From NCBI GenBank assembly GCA_016873655.1, contig VGWI01000008.1, positions 1 to 53,574 on the forward strand: a stretch of DNA of 53,574 nucleotides, read 5' to 3'. Both the position numbers and the translations under genes were made by a program. This stretch comes from Lentisphaerota bacterium (GTDB lineage: Bacteria; Verrucomicrobiota; Kiritimatiellia; UBA8416; VGWI01). The notes under the pieces were generated by a model. That model had not been told where the DNA came from. It did not search any database and was given only the letters and a program-made list of their open reading frames with translations. This document shows positions 1 through 6,463 of this stretch, in pieces; the stretch's first letter is position 1, and each line of letters begins with the position of its first letter.

Positions 1-433
1 GACGGTCAATTCTCCCCGGCACACGCGGCGCGATGTAGGCGACTCGCGTCTCATCGAGTCCTACCTTGCCGGTCATCCGTATGGCAACCTCAACGGGTCT
101 TCTTTCCGCCGGAGCAAGCCTTACCTCCGCAAGTTTGCGCGCCGCGGGACTCATGTGCAGTTCAACATCCGCAGCGCCGGCGTCTTCCTCTTCTCCGACC
201 GGCACCAGGTCCATCGCGCAGATCGGGCACTTGCCCGGCCCGGGCTGGCGAATCTGTGGGTGCATCGAGCAGGTCCATATCGCCGCCTTCACGGCCTGCT
301 CTCCTTCGATCGCGCCGCCCGGCGGCGGCACACCGCAGCCGCGCCCGGAGAGAACACCGGCAGTAAACGCCGCGACCAGGGCCGACACACATGCAGCCAC
401 TCGCAGTTTTGTCATTCTCGTTGCGCCTTGCAT
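1..433 (-). CDS. CusB-like RND efflux periplasmic adaptor, partial (runs off window start)
   Basis: Probable periplasmic membrane-fusion subunit of a heavy-metal RND exporter, linking an inner-membrane pump to the TolC-like channel encoded just upstream. Only the first 144 residues are in the window. The ATG at 433 is preceded by GGAGG with five bases of spacing, which fixes the start. Residues 7-33 look like a lipoprotein signal ending in LSGRGC (Cys33). Residues 53-78 match the heavy-metal-binding module of CusB-type adaptors: W-T-C-S-M-H-P at 53-59 and C-P-I-C-A-M-D at 69-75, with Cys/Met/His ligands. After that the adaptor core begins (L-A-E-V-R-L). It lies 44 bp behind the tolC-like gene, so they form one operon. 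The metal (Cu, Ag, Zn or Co) cannot be told from this fragment. Confidence 0.85.
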   Translation of the reverse strand, partial: MQGATRMTKLRVAACVSALVAAFTAGVLSGRGCGVPPPGGAIEGEQAVKAAIWTCSMHPQIRQPGPGKCPICAMDLVPVGEEEDAGAADVELHMSPAARKLAEVRLAPAERRPVEVAIRMTGKVGLDETRVAYIAPRVPGRIDR

Positions 434-477
434 CGCGTCCTCCGATCCCACGGCCGCGCACGGCGGCGCCCGGTGCG

Positions 478-1803
478 CTACTCTGAAAGCCCGCCCCCCA
501 CGGCCCTCTCAAGAGCGGCCCGGTGCATCCCGACGTCCCGCTCTGTCATGACCTCCATGATGCTTACATCGAGAAGAAACCGCTCGCTTTCCAACAGATC
601 CATGAAATCGGCTTCCCCCGCCCTGTACCCGGCCTCACTCGCGGCGAACCTTGCCCTTGCCTGCGGCAGGAGCGCCTGCTCGTGAAGATCGAGAATCCTG
701 CGCGCGGAGGCGAGTTTCTCGTATGCTTCCCGCACTTCGTACTCGATGTCCCTCGCCGCTGCGTCCATCGAGGCGCGGCCCGCCTCCGTCGCCTTCCTCG
801 CCCCTCTCACTCCGGCGCGGTTGCGTCCGGCCCACACAGGCAGCTCAATGCCCGCCATCGCCATGATCATATCGCCGCCGCCCCTGACGAACCGGGTCTC
901 CACCCCGAACTTCATGTCAGGGTAGTACTCCCTGGCCATCAAACGGCTTTCCAGTTCCGATCTCTCAAGGCGCGCCTTCTCCGCGGCAAGTTCAGCCCTG
1001 CTCAAGAGAGCTTTCTCTATCAGAGCAGGCAGGTCCGGCAGCGGGGCGGAAGAACGCGGCACGGCCGTATCGATCCGGCCGGCGAACGAATTCCGGTTGA
1101 GCAGACGCGCCAGTTTCGCCCGGAGAACCTCCCGTTCCTGCTCCATCCCGATCACCTTCTGGCGCAGCATCGTGATCTCGGCCTGCGCCTTGATCACATC
1201 CTGCTGATCAACCGACCCTGCCGCGTACTTCGTCTGCGCCGTTTTCTCCATCCTCTGCAGGATCTCTTCCTGTGACTTCGCGATCGCGATCGCGCGGTCC
1301 ATGGAATCGAGTTCGTAGCACGTCCCGGCAGCCATCGCCGCGATTTCCCGTCGCATCGCCTCGTATTCGCCTTCCATGGCCTCCGCGTCTTTGCCGGCGA
1401 TCCGGGCGCGGAGTATTCTCTTGCCGAACCACGGTACGCCCTGCTCAAAACCTATCCGCGTCTCGTCGGCTTCGGACAGGCCTAAGTCGTCCTGCGTCCC
1501 CATCATGCCGTAGATGAGCACGGGGTTCGGGAGCGCGCCCGCCTGGGCCGGACGCTCGCGCATGGCGTCCACATTTGCACGCATTGCGGCCAGCCGCGCG
1601 TTGTCGCGAAGCGCGATCTCCACGGCTGCGTCGGGCGTGAGGACATGCGGCTCCGACTGATCCGCCGGCAGCGCGGCATGCACAGACAAAGAAAGCGCGG
1701 CAGCCAAGGCCGCGGACCGAAACCGGATGGAACCAAACCGGCCTGCACTGCATGAGGCAAGTGCGGGTTCATGCGTGCGAGGCGGCGTTGTAGGCGTGGT
1801 CAT
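478..1803 (-). CDS. TolC family outer-membrane efflux protein
   Basis: Outer-membrane channel of a tripartite efflux pump, partner of the CusB-like adaptor downstream. Translation gives 441 residues with a signal-like N-terminus (hydrophobic A-A-L-A-A-A-L-S-L-S around 32-41), then the TolC-family pattern: L-T-P-D-A-A-V-E-I-A-L-R-D-N near the start of the mature protein, long amphipathic helices with A-Q-A-E-I-T and L-L-N-R-N stretches, and a second copy of the helical repeat in the C-terminal half ending in a region rich in R-A-A-L-E-R. The ATG at 1803 has AGGAA just upstream; a GTG at 1848 in the same frame would add 15 residues and is the main alternative start. The family is clear; substrate specificity rests on the neighbouring metal-binding adaptor. 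Confidence 0.85.
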   Translation of the reverse strand: MTTPTTPPRTHEPALASCSAGRFGSIRFRSAALAAALSLSVHAALPADQSEPHVLTPDAAVEIALRDNARLAAMRANVDAMRERPAQAGALPNPVLIYGMMGTQDDLGLSEADETRIGFEQGVPWFGKRILRARIAGKDAEAMEGEYEAMRREIAAMAAGTCYELDSMDRAIAIAKSQEEILQRMEKTAQTKYAAGSVDQQDVIKAQAEITMLRQKVIGMEQEREVLRAKLARLLNRNSFAGRIDTAVPRSSAPLPDLPALIEKALLSRAELAAEKARLERSELESRLMAREYYPDMKFGVETRFVRGGGDMIMAMAGIELPVWAGRNRAGVRGARKATEAGRASMDAAARDIEYEVREAYEKLASARRILDLHEQALLPQARARFAASEAGYRAGEADFMDLLESERFLLDVSIMEVMTERDVGMHRAALERAVGGGLSE

Positions 1804-1863
1804 GGTTCCTGCGTCCACCGTTCTGCCGCCCATGCTATACGCGTGCACTTCACTGTGCCACCT

Positions 1864-1950
1864 CTATCGCGCTCCAGCGACCCGATCCGCCGTTACCAGC
1901 AAAACGGCGGCAAGCACTACCAGCATGTTCGCTTTATCATTCGCTCTCAT
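1864..1950 (-). CDS. 28-residue hydrophobic leader peptide upstream of the efflux operon
   Basis: A short ORF starting at ATG 1950, preceded by a purine-rich GAGGAG stretch about ten bases upstream, ending 15 bp before the GTG 1848 alternative start of the tolC-like gene. The peptide has a charged head (M-R-A-N-D-K), a hydrophobic core (M-L-V-V-L-A-A-V-L-L-V) and a short polar tail, so it could insert in a membrane. No family is recognised. It could be a leader peptide, a small membrane accessory of the exporter, or chance. The ribosome binding site and tight spacing favour real translation. Confidence 0.35.
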   Translation of the reverse strand: MRANDKANMLVVLAAVLLVTADRVAGAR

Positions 1951-2386
1951 CTTCTTCCACTCCTCGTTCCCCGGCACAAAGTAACTGGGCCGGTGCGACA
2001 CCCCACAGTGTCGCAATGTCCCGGCCTCTCGGTCTGCCCATACACCGCTGCAGAAGTTTCCCGCGAAGCCCCGCAACACAACCCACTGTCATCAGGCCAC
2101 TTGAGCATATGTCACACTCATCACCCCATCTGCATAGCCTGTTGAATGTTGTTAAAGCGCAGGATCGATGCCATGCGCGTGATTGCGCGCCGCCTTCAGT
2201 GACGGTTTCCGCTGTCTCGACGGCTGAAGCTATAGTAACGGCAATGAAAGTCGGCCGCTGTCAAATGCTGGTTTTGGCATGTCTGTATGCCGCCGCCAGA
2301 CATTGTGAACGGAGCGATTCCATGCAGGTTCCCCGGCACGTCCGTGGCGCCTCTTTTGGCTCTCGCATGGACGCCGCCTTTCTCCT
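1951..2386. other. Intergenic region between divergent efflux and TauE genes
   Basis: No gene is supported in this 436-bp gap, although a few ORFs stay open by chance in GC-rich DNA. It must hold the promoters of the leftward efflux operon and the rightward TauE gene. The only distinct structure is a hairpin at 1995-2014 (GCGACAC stem, six-base loop, GTGTCGC), in the leader of the efflux operon. No convincing sigma-70 promoter pair was found. Confidence 0.4.
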
Positions 2387-3397
2387 ATGCTCACGCGCAT
2401 GCAGCCGTCGGACAGGATGAAGCCGGACCGGGCGCGACCCTTCTGCGCCCGGCCGTTGCTGCCATTAACAGTTGCCGCGGTCATCCTGGCATGCACAGCG
2501 GCCGCTCATGCGGCCGGGCGGCCGCTCGTTCCAGCCGCGACGGACGCGGCTGCGCACTGGTGGATCTGGCCCGCCCTGCTCTTCATCGTCACGTTCGGAC
2601 TCGGCATCGTGTCGGTCATGGGCGGAGTCGGAGGCGGTGTTCTGTTCGTCCCGATAGTGGGCGGGCTGTTCCCGATCCACCTGGACTACGTCCGTGCGGC
2701 CGGCCTGGTCATTGCCCTTGCCGGGTCCCTGTCGGCATCGCCCACCCTCTTGCGGCGCGACATGGCGAGCCTGCGGCTCGCCCTGCCCGCTGCGCTGGTG
2801 GCATCCGTGTTCAGCGCGGCAGGTGCAACAGTCGGGCTCGCCCTTCCCCAGCGCGCAGTGCAGATTGCCCTGGGCCTCGCGATAACGGGGGTGGGCGTGC
2901 TCTACCTGCGCGCCCGCTCCGCGTCATCGAACCACGAAAAGAACGGCGATGCTTTCGCGATGGCGCTCGGAATTCGCCGCGTTTACCATGAGTCTTCCAG
3001 CGGCGCGCAAGTTGAGTGGTCCGTACGCAACACGCGCGCCGGCTTCGCCGCATTCTCGCTGATAGGCTTCGCGGCCGGAATGTTCGGCCTCGGCGCCGGC
3101 TGGGCTAACGTGCCGGTCCTGAACCTGGCGATGGGCGCGCCGCTCAAGATCGCTATGGGGACCAGCAGCTTCCTCCTTTCGGTCACCGACACCAGCGCGG
3201 TCTGGATCTACATCAATCACGGCGCCTTGTTGCCACTTGTGGCCGTACCGTCAATTCTCGGCATGGTGCTTGGCGCCAAGATAGGAGTCCGACTCATGAT
3301 CGGGGCAAAACCGGAATCCGTGCGTAAGGTGGTCATATGCCTGTTGTTCATCGCCGGCGCGCGATCGATCCTGAAAGGAATCGGCATCTGGTCATGA
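2387..3397 (+). CDS. Sulfite exporter TauE/SafE family permease
   Basis: Inner-membrane permease of the TauE/SafE family (DUF81), whose members are proposed to move sulfite, sulfoacetate or other small anions. The 336-residue product has about eight hydrophobic segments in two homologous halves. The first half shows G-G-V-G-G-G-V-L-F-V-P, the second G-L-G-A-G-W-A-N-V-P-V-L-N, the paired glycine-rich signatures of this family. A hydrophilic loop of about 60 residues separates the halves. The start is uncertain: in-frame ATGs at 2387, 2399 and 2417 all lack a good Shine-Dalgarno. The next gene overlaps its stop codon by an ATGA junction, so they are coupled. The substrate is unknown. Confidence 0.85.
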   Translation: MLTRMQPSDRMKPDRARPFCARPLLPLTVAAVILACTAAAHAAGRPLVPAATDAAAHWWIWPALLFIVTFGLGIVSVMGGVGGGVLFVPIVGGLFPIHLDYVRAAGLVIALAGSLSASPTLLRRDMASLRLALPAALVASVFSAAGATVGLALPQRAVQIALGLAITGVGVLYLRARSASSNHEKNGDAFAMALGIRRVYHESSSGAQVEWSVRNTRAGFAAFSLIGFAAGMFGLGAGWANVPVLNLAMGAPLKIAMGTSSFLLSVTDTSAVWIYINHGALLPLVAVPSILGMVLGAKIGVRLMIGAKPESVRKVVICLLFIAGARSILKGIGIWS

Positions 3398-3819
3398 ACA
3401 CCGCAGCAGGACATTGTTCTTCCGCCCCCCTTCCGGGGAAGAGGACCTATGCGTCCATCCTGGAGAAGGGAACCAGGACAGGCGCGGCGGCTCTCGCCGC
3501 GGCCGGGCTGGTATTCTTCCTCGGCATCCTGCCTCCGCGTGTCTCGCCCGCCAGCTGCGCCGCGCATTGGTCGCTGCCAGTATCCGAATACACGGCCACC
3601 GTGGGCGTCCGCACCGGTTGGGGCTGGCTCGCTGACCTGCCAGCAAGCGACAGCCTCTGCATGGCGGCGATCGTGCTGCTTGTTCTGCTGACTCCGGCAG
3701 GCTACGCACTCATCGCCTTCACATGCTGGAAGAAAGAGCGTGTCTTTTCAGTCATTGCACTGGCGGAAATCGCCGTCATGCTGCTTGCGGCCTCCGGCCT
3801 GCTCAAGTCCGCTCACTAG
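3394..3819 (+). CDS. Small membrane protein, DUF1634-like, coupled to TauE permease
   Basis: A 141-residue protein with three hydrophobic segments (around 24-43, 88-108 and 113-136). Its ATG at 3394 overlaps the stop codon of the TauE/SafE gene (ATGA), so the two are translationally coupled. Genes of the DUF1634 family commonly sit directly after TauE/SafE permeases and have this size and membrane layout; I infer membership from context and topology, not from a recognised motif. The function of that family is not established; an accessory subunit of the permease is the simplest reading. The gene ends 14 bp before the convergent yraN stop. Confidence 0.6.
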   Translation: MNTAAGHCSSAPLPGKRTYASILEKGTRTGAAALAAAGLVFFLGILPPRVSPASCAAHWSLPVSEYTATVGVRTGWGWLADLPASDSLCMAAIVLLVLLTPAGYALIAFTCWKKERVFSVIALAEIAVMLLAASGLLKSAH

Positions 3820-3833
3820 TGTGCCAGCACGCT

Positions 3834-4241
3834 TCAATAGGGCAGCCTGTAGCGGGGGTCCATCTGGAATGCGTTGCGGATGTGGTTAACTTCCGGCGCA
3901 TCGTCGCCGGGCCGGCCGACGACCTCCACGACATCGAACCTGAAGAATACCCGCGGGAACTTCCTGCTCTTGAGATAGCGGGCGGCAGCCCTCGAGAGAA
4001 CGTGCCGCTTGTGCCGGTTCACCGATGATGCGGGTCTGCCAAACATCCTGGACGCGCGTGTCTTGACCTCTACAAAAACGAGCGCGTCTCCGTCCCTGGC
4101 GAGTATGTCTATCTCATCGCGGACTCCCACCCTCACGCGCTTCCCCAGCACCTTGAACCCGATGCCGGCAAGCATTCGGGCGGCGACTTCCTCGCCCCAC
4201 AGTCCGCTGTCGTTCCTTCTTCTGAAAAAGCCGAACAGCAT
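3834..4241 (-). CDS. yraN: YraN/UPF0102 family nuclease-fold protein
   Basis: A 135-residue member of the UPF0102 family, which has a restriction-endonuclease-like fold and usually sits beside rnhB. The characteristic motif is visible: R-D-E-I-D at 41-45 followed by L-V-F-V-E-V-K-T-R at 54-62, giving the D-(x)n-ExK pattern. G-E-E-V-A-A at 16-21 is also typical. The start at ATG 4241 is chosen because GGAGGAGAC lies immediately upstream and because the family begins there; the frame stays open well into rnhB, but that extension is not homologous. It is the last gene of the rpsP-trmD-rplS-rnhB-yraN operon. Its cellular role is not known with certainty. Confidence 0.9.
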   Translation of the reverse strand: MLFGFFRRRNDSGLWGEEVAARMLAGIGFKVLGKRVRVGVRDEIDILARDGDALVFVEVKTRASRMFGRPASSVNRHKRHVLSRAAARYLKSRKFPRVFFRFDVVEVVGRPGDDAPEVNHIRNAFQMDPRYRLPY

Positions 4242-4254
4242 GTCTCCTCCGAAT

Positions 4255-4926
4255 CTAGAGAGGGAGAAGCCTCGGCCCTTCCCCGCCGGCTGCACGGCGC
4301 CGGAGTTCGTCAGCCTGCCGAACCGGGGTAAACGACATGCGGTGTTCCGGACAAGGACCGTGCCGGAATAGCGCCTGCATGTGCTCGCTTGAACCGTACC
4401 CCTTGTGCCGCGCGAATCCGTACTGGGGATACACCGCGTCCAGCTCCAGCATGCGCGCATCACGGGTCACCTTTGCCACCACGCTGGCCGCAGCGATGGA
4501 AAGGCTCAGCGAGTCGCCGCCGACAAACGCCTCAGACCGGCACGGAAGCCCCTTCACCGGCAACCCGTCAACGAGAACCAGGTCCGGCATGACCGGAAGC
4601 AAGGCCAAGGCCCGAGCCATGGCGAGATGGGTGGCGCGCAGGATGTTGAGCTCGTCTATCTCGGCTACGTCCGCCGAGCCGACGCCAATATGAACGTGCA
4701 CGCAGCCGGAGAGCAGAGAACAGAACGCCTCACGCCGCTCTGCGCTGAGTTTCTTGGAGTCGGTCAGACCACGCAGGCTGCCGTCAAGTTCGGCCTCGGC
4801 CCATTCGCGTTCCAGAATCACCGCTGCGGCAACAACCGGTCCCGCCAATGGCCCGCGCCCCGCCTCGTCAACTCCGGCCAGCAGCAGCGATCCCTCTCCC
4901 CAGAACCGACGTTCGAGAGTAAGCAA
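4255..4926 (-). CDS. rnhB: Ribonuclease HII
   Basis: Cleaves RNA in RNA/DNA hybrids and at ribonucleotides misincorporated into DNA. The 223-residue product carries the RNase HII active-site set: D20-E21 in G-V-D-E-A-G-R-G-P-L-A-G, D120 in L-V-L-V-D-G, and D156 in A-K-V-T-R-D. The S-K-K-L motif (57-60) after L-T-D is also typical. The start is a TTG at 4926, with GGAG six bases upstream; there is no nearby in-frame ATG. It follows rplS by 32 bp and precedes yraN by 13 bp, the usual order in many bacteria. Identification is secure. Confidence 0.96.
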   Translation of the reverse strand: MLTLERRFWGEGSLLLAGVDEAGRGPLAGPVVAAAVILEREWAEAELDGSLRGLTDSKKLSAERREAFCSLLSGCVHVHIGVGSADVAEIDELNILRATHLAMARALALLPVMPDLVLVDGLPVKGLPCRSEAFVGGDSLSLSIAAASVVAKVTRDARMLELDAVYPQYGFARHKGYGSSEHMQALFRHGPCPEHRMSFTPVRQADELRRRAAGGEGPRLLPL

Positions 4927-4958
4927 TGGATGCTCCGCCTCGCAGGCAGAAGCCGAGA

Positions 4959-5315
4959 CTACTTCCGCTTCTGCTCCACCTTGGCCTGCTTCCCGGAACG
5001 CCTGCGAAGGTAATAGATCTTGGACCTGCGGACACGCCCGGCGCTCTCGAGTTCCACTTTTGAGATGTACTGCGAATGCAGCGGAAAGACGCGCTCAACA
5101 CCGACACCGTGACTGACGCGCCGGACCGTGAAAGTCGCAGTGCGGCCGGTGCCGTCGCAGGCTATCACTATGCCCTTGTACGCCTGCAGACGCTCCTTGT
5201 CGCCTTCCTTGATCCTGACATACACGGTGACCGTGTTGCCGACCTCGACAGCTCCGATGCCATCGGCATCCTTCAGTTTTTCACTGTTGATCTTCCGAAC
5301 CGCCGGTGCAGTCAT
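4959..5315 (-). CDS. rplS: 50S ribosomal protein L19
   Basis: Structural protein of the large ribosomal subunit near the interface with the small subunit. The 118-residue length is normal. Recognisable features are V-R-I-K-E-G-D-K-E-R-L-Q near 33-44, the F-T-V-R-R motif with G-V-G-V-E-R-V-F-P-L-H-S, and the C-terminal R-R-S-K-I-Y-Y-L-R-R-R-S-G-K. It sits between trmD and rnhB as in many bacteria and should be co-transcribed from the rpsP promoter. Confidence 0.98.
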   Translation of the reverse strand: MTAPAVRKINSEKLKDADGIGAVEVGNTVTVYVRIKEGDKERLQAYKGIVIACDGTGRTATFTVRRVSHGVGVERVFPLHSQYISKVELESAGRVRRSKIYYLRRRSGKQAKVEQKRK

Positions 5316-5349
5316 TCTGTTAACCCTCCAAAGGAAGAACTACCTCACA

Positions 5350-6057
5350 TCAACCATTTCCGCCGGATACGACTTCGCCATTCATCAGGTCCGGTCGCCG
5401 CGCCATCGTCCGCGCCCTTGCCTGTTCAGCCCGCCACCTGCCCACTTCGCCGTGGTCCCCCGAGAGGAGGACCTCCGGCACCTTCATCCCCATGTACTCG
5501 GCGGGCCGCGTGTACTGCGGGTATTCAAGCATGCCGTGGCTGAACGACTCGTCCTGGGCCGAGCCTTCGCACCCGAGCACGCCGGGCACAAGTCTGACCA
5601 CCGCATCCACCACCACCGCCGCCGCAAGCGCGCCGTTGGTCAGCACGTAATCGCCGATGGAGATTTCCTCGTCGGCAAGCCCGATCCGAACTCTCTCGTC
5701 AACCCCCTCGTAATGTCCGCTGATGAACACCAGGTGCCGTTCTTCCGCCAAACGCCTTGCGTCGGTCTGCGTGAACGGCCGCCCCTGCGGCGACATCAGG
5801 ATAACCCGCGCTTCCTCATCCGCCACAGACTTCACTGCGTCGAACAGCGGAGCCGGCTTCATCACCATGCCGGGCCCGCCCCCGTACGGCCTGTCGTCCG
5901 TCGTCCGGTGCGGATCGCTCGTGAAATCCCGCGGGTTCACCAGCCCAAACTCGACAAGCCCCATTCGCGCGGCCCGCTTCAGCATACTTCCCCCGATGAA
6001 GCCTTCTAGCATCCCGGGGAAGATGGTGACTATGTGGATCCGCAATGGCGCCTGCAT
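5350..6057 (-). CDS. trmD: tRNA (guanine-N1-)-methyltransferase
   Basis: Methylates N1 of G37 in tRNAs that read CNN and some other codons, preventing +1 frameshifts; uses SAM bound in a trefoil knot. The 235-residue product shows the TrmD signatures Y-G-G-G-P-G-M-V-M, S-G-H-Y-E-G-V-D-E-R-V, and the knot segment I-G-D-Y-V-L-T-N-G. The downstream P-Q-Y-T-R-P segment is also present. It is 42 bp behind rpsP and 34 bp ahead of rplS. The rimM gene, often placed between rpsP and trmD, is not here. Confidence 0.98.
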   Translation of the reverse strand: MQAPLRIHIVTIFPGMLEGFIGGSMLKRAARMGLVEFGLVNPRDFTSDPHRTTDDRPYGGGPGMVMKPAPLFDAVKSVADEEARVILMSPQGRPFTQTDARRLAEERHLVFISGHYEGVDERVRIGLADEEISIGDYVLTNGALAAAVVVDAVVRLVPGVLGCEGSAQDESFSHGMLEYPQYTRPAEYMGMKVPEVLLSGDHGEVGRWRAEQARARTMARRPDLMNGEVVSGGNG

Positions 6058-6099
6058 GGCTGCGAGCCTGTGGCCGCCGGTTTTCCGGCCCGGCCTGTC

Positions 6100-6357
6100 C
6101 TACGCCCCGGTCGAACGCGCGGCTCTCCCCACGCGCTTCAGCAGGCTGAGCACCTTCGGGCTCACCTGCGCCCCGCGCTCACGCCAGTAACTCACGCGCT
6201 CGCCGTCAATCTTGAAGTTCACGCCCGGCTGCTTGGGATCGTACCAGCCCAGCGTTTCGAGCGCCCTACCGTCGCGAGGCGACCGCGAGTCCGTGGCAAT
6301 CACCCGGAAGCTTGTGCAGTTCCGAGCGCCCAGACGCGTCATCCGTATCTTTACCAT
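6100..6357 (-). CDS. rpsP: 30S ribosomal protein S16
   Basis: Small-subunit ribosomal protein, 85 residues. The start ATG at 6357 gives the family N-terminus M-V-K-I-R-M-T-R-L-G, and GGGGGG lies just upstream. The middle V-I-A-T-D-S-R-S-P-R-D-G-R and L-G-W-Y-D-P motifs are diagnostic. The frame stays open further upstream, but that part is the leader. It heads the rpsP-trmD-rplS-rnhB-yraN operon, with a good promoter at 6427-6456. Confidence 0.98.
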   Translation of the reverse strand: MVKIRMTRLGARNCTSFRVIATDSRSPRDGRALETLGWYDPKQPGVNFKIDGERVSYWRERGAQVSPKVLSLLKRVGRAARSTGA

Positions 6358-6426
6358 GTATCCCCCCAGGTGGCACTGCACCACCGATCTCGTCATTCGC
6401 CGGGGCCGCCGGCGCAAAGGCGTGTA

Positions 6427-6456
6427 ATCATAGCCAAACCTTCCCGCCGCGCGCAA
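6427..6456 (-). promoter_or_regulatory. Sigma-70-type promoter of the rpsP operon
   Basis: On the minus strand TTGCGC (6451-6456) and TATGAT (6427-6432) are separated by 18 bp. Transcription would start near 6420, leaving a leader of about 62 nt before rpsP. The -35 lies only 8 bp beyond the clpC stop codon, so the ribosomal operon is separately promoted right at the clpC end. Confidence 0.55.
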
Positions 6457-6463
6457 GCGATCT

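Noticed and set aside
2230-2420. TTGACA on the minus strand near 2260 with a TACTAT/TATAGC downstream, considered as the efflux promoter
   Set aside because: The spacing (21 or 24 bp) is wrong for a sigma-70 promoter.
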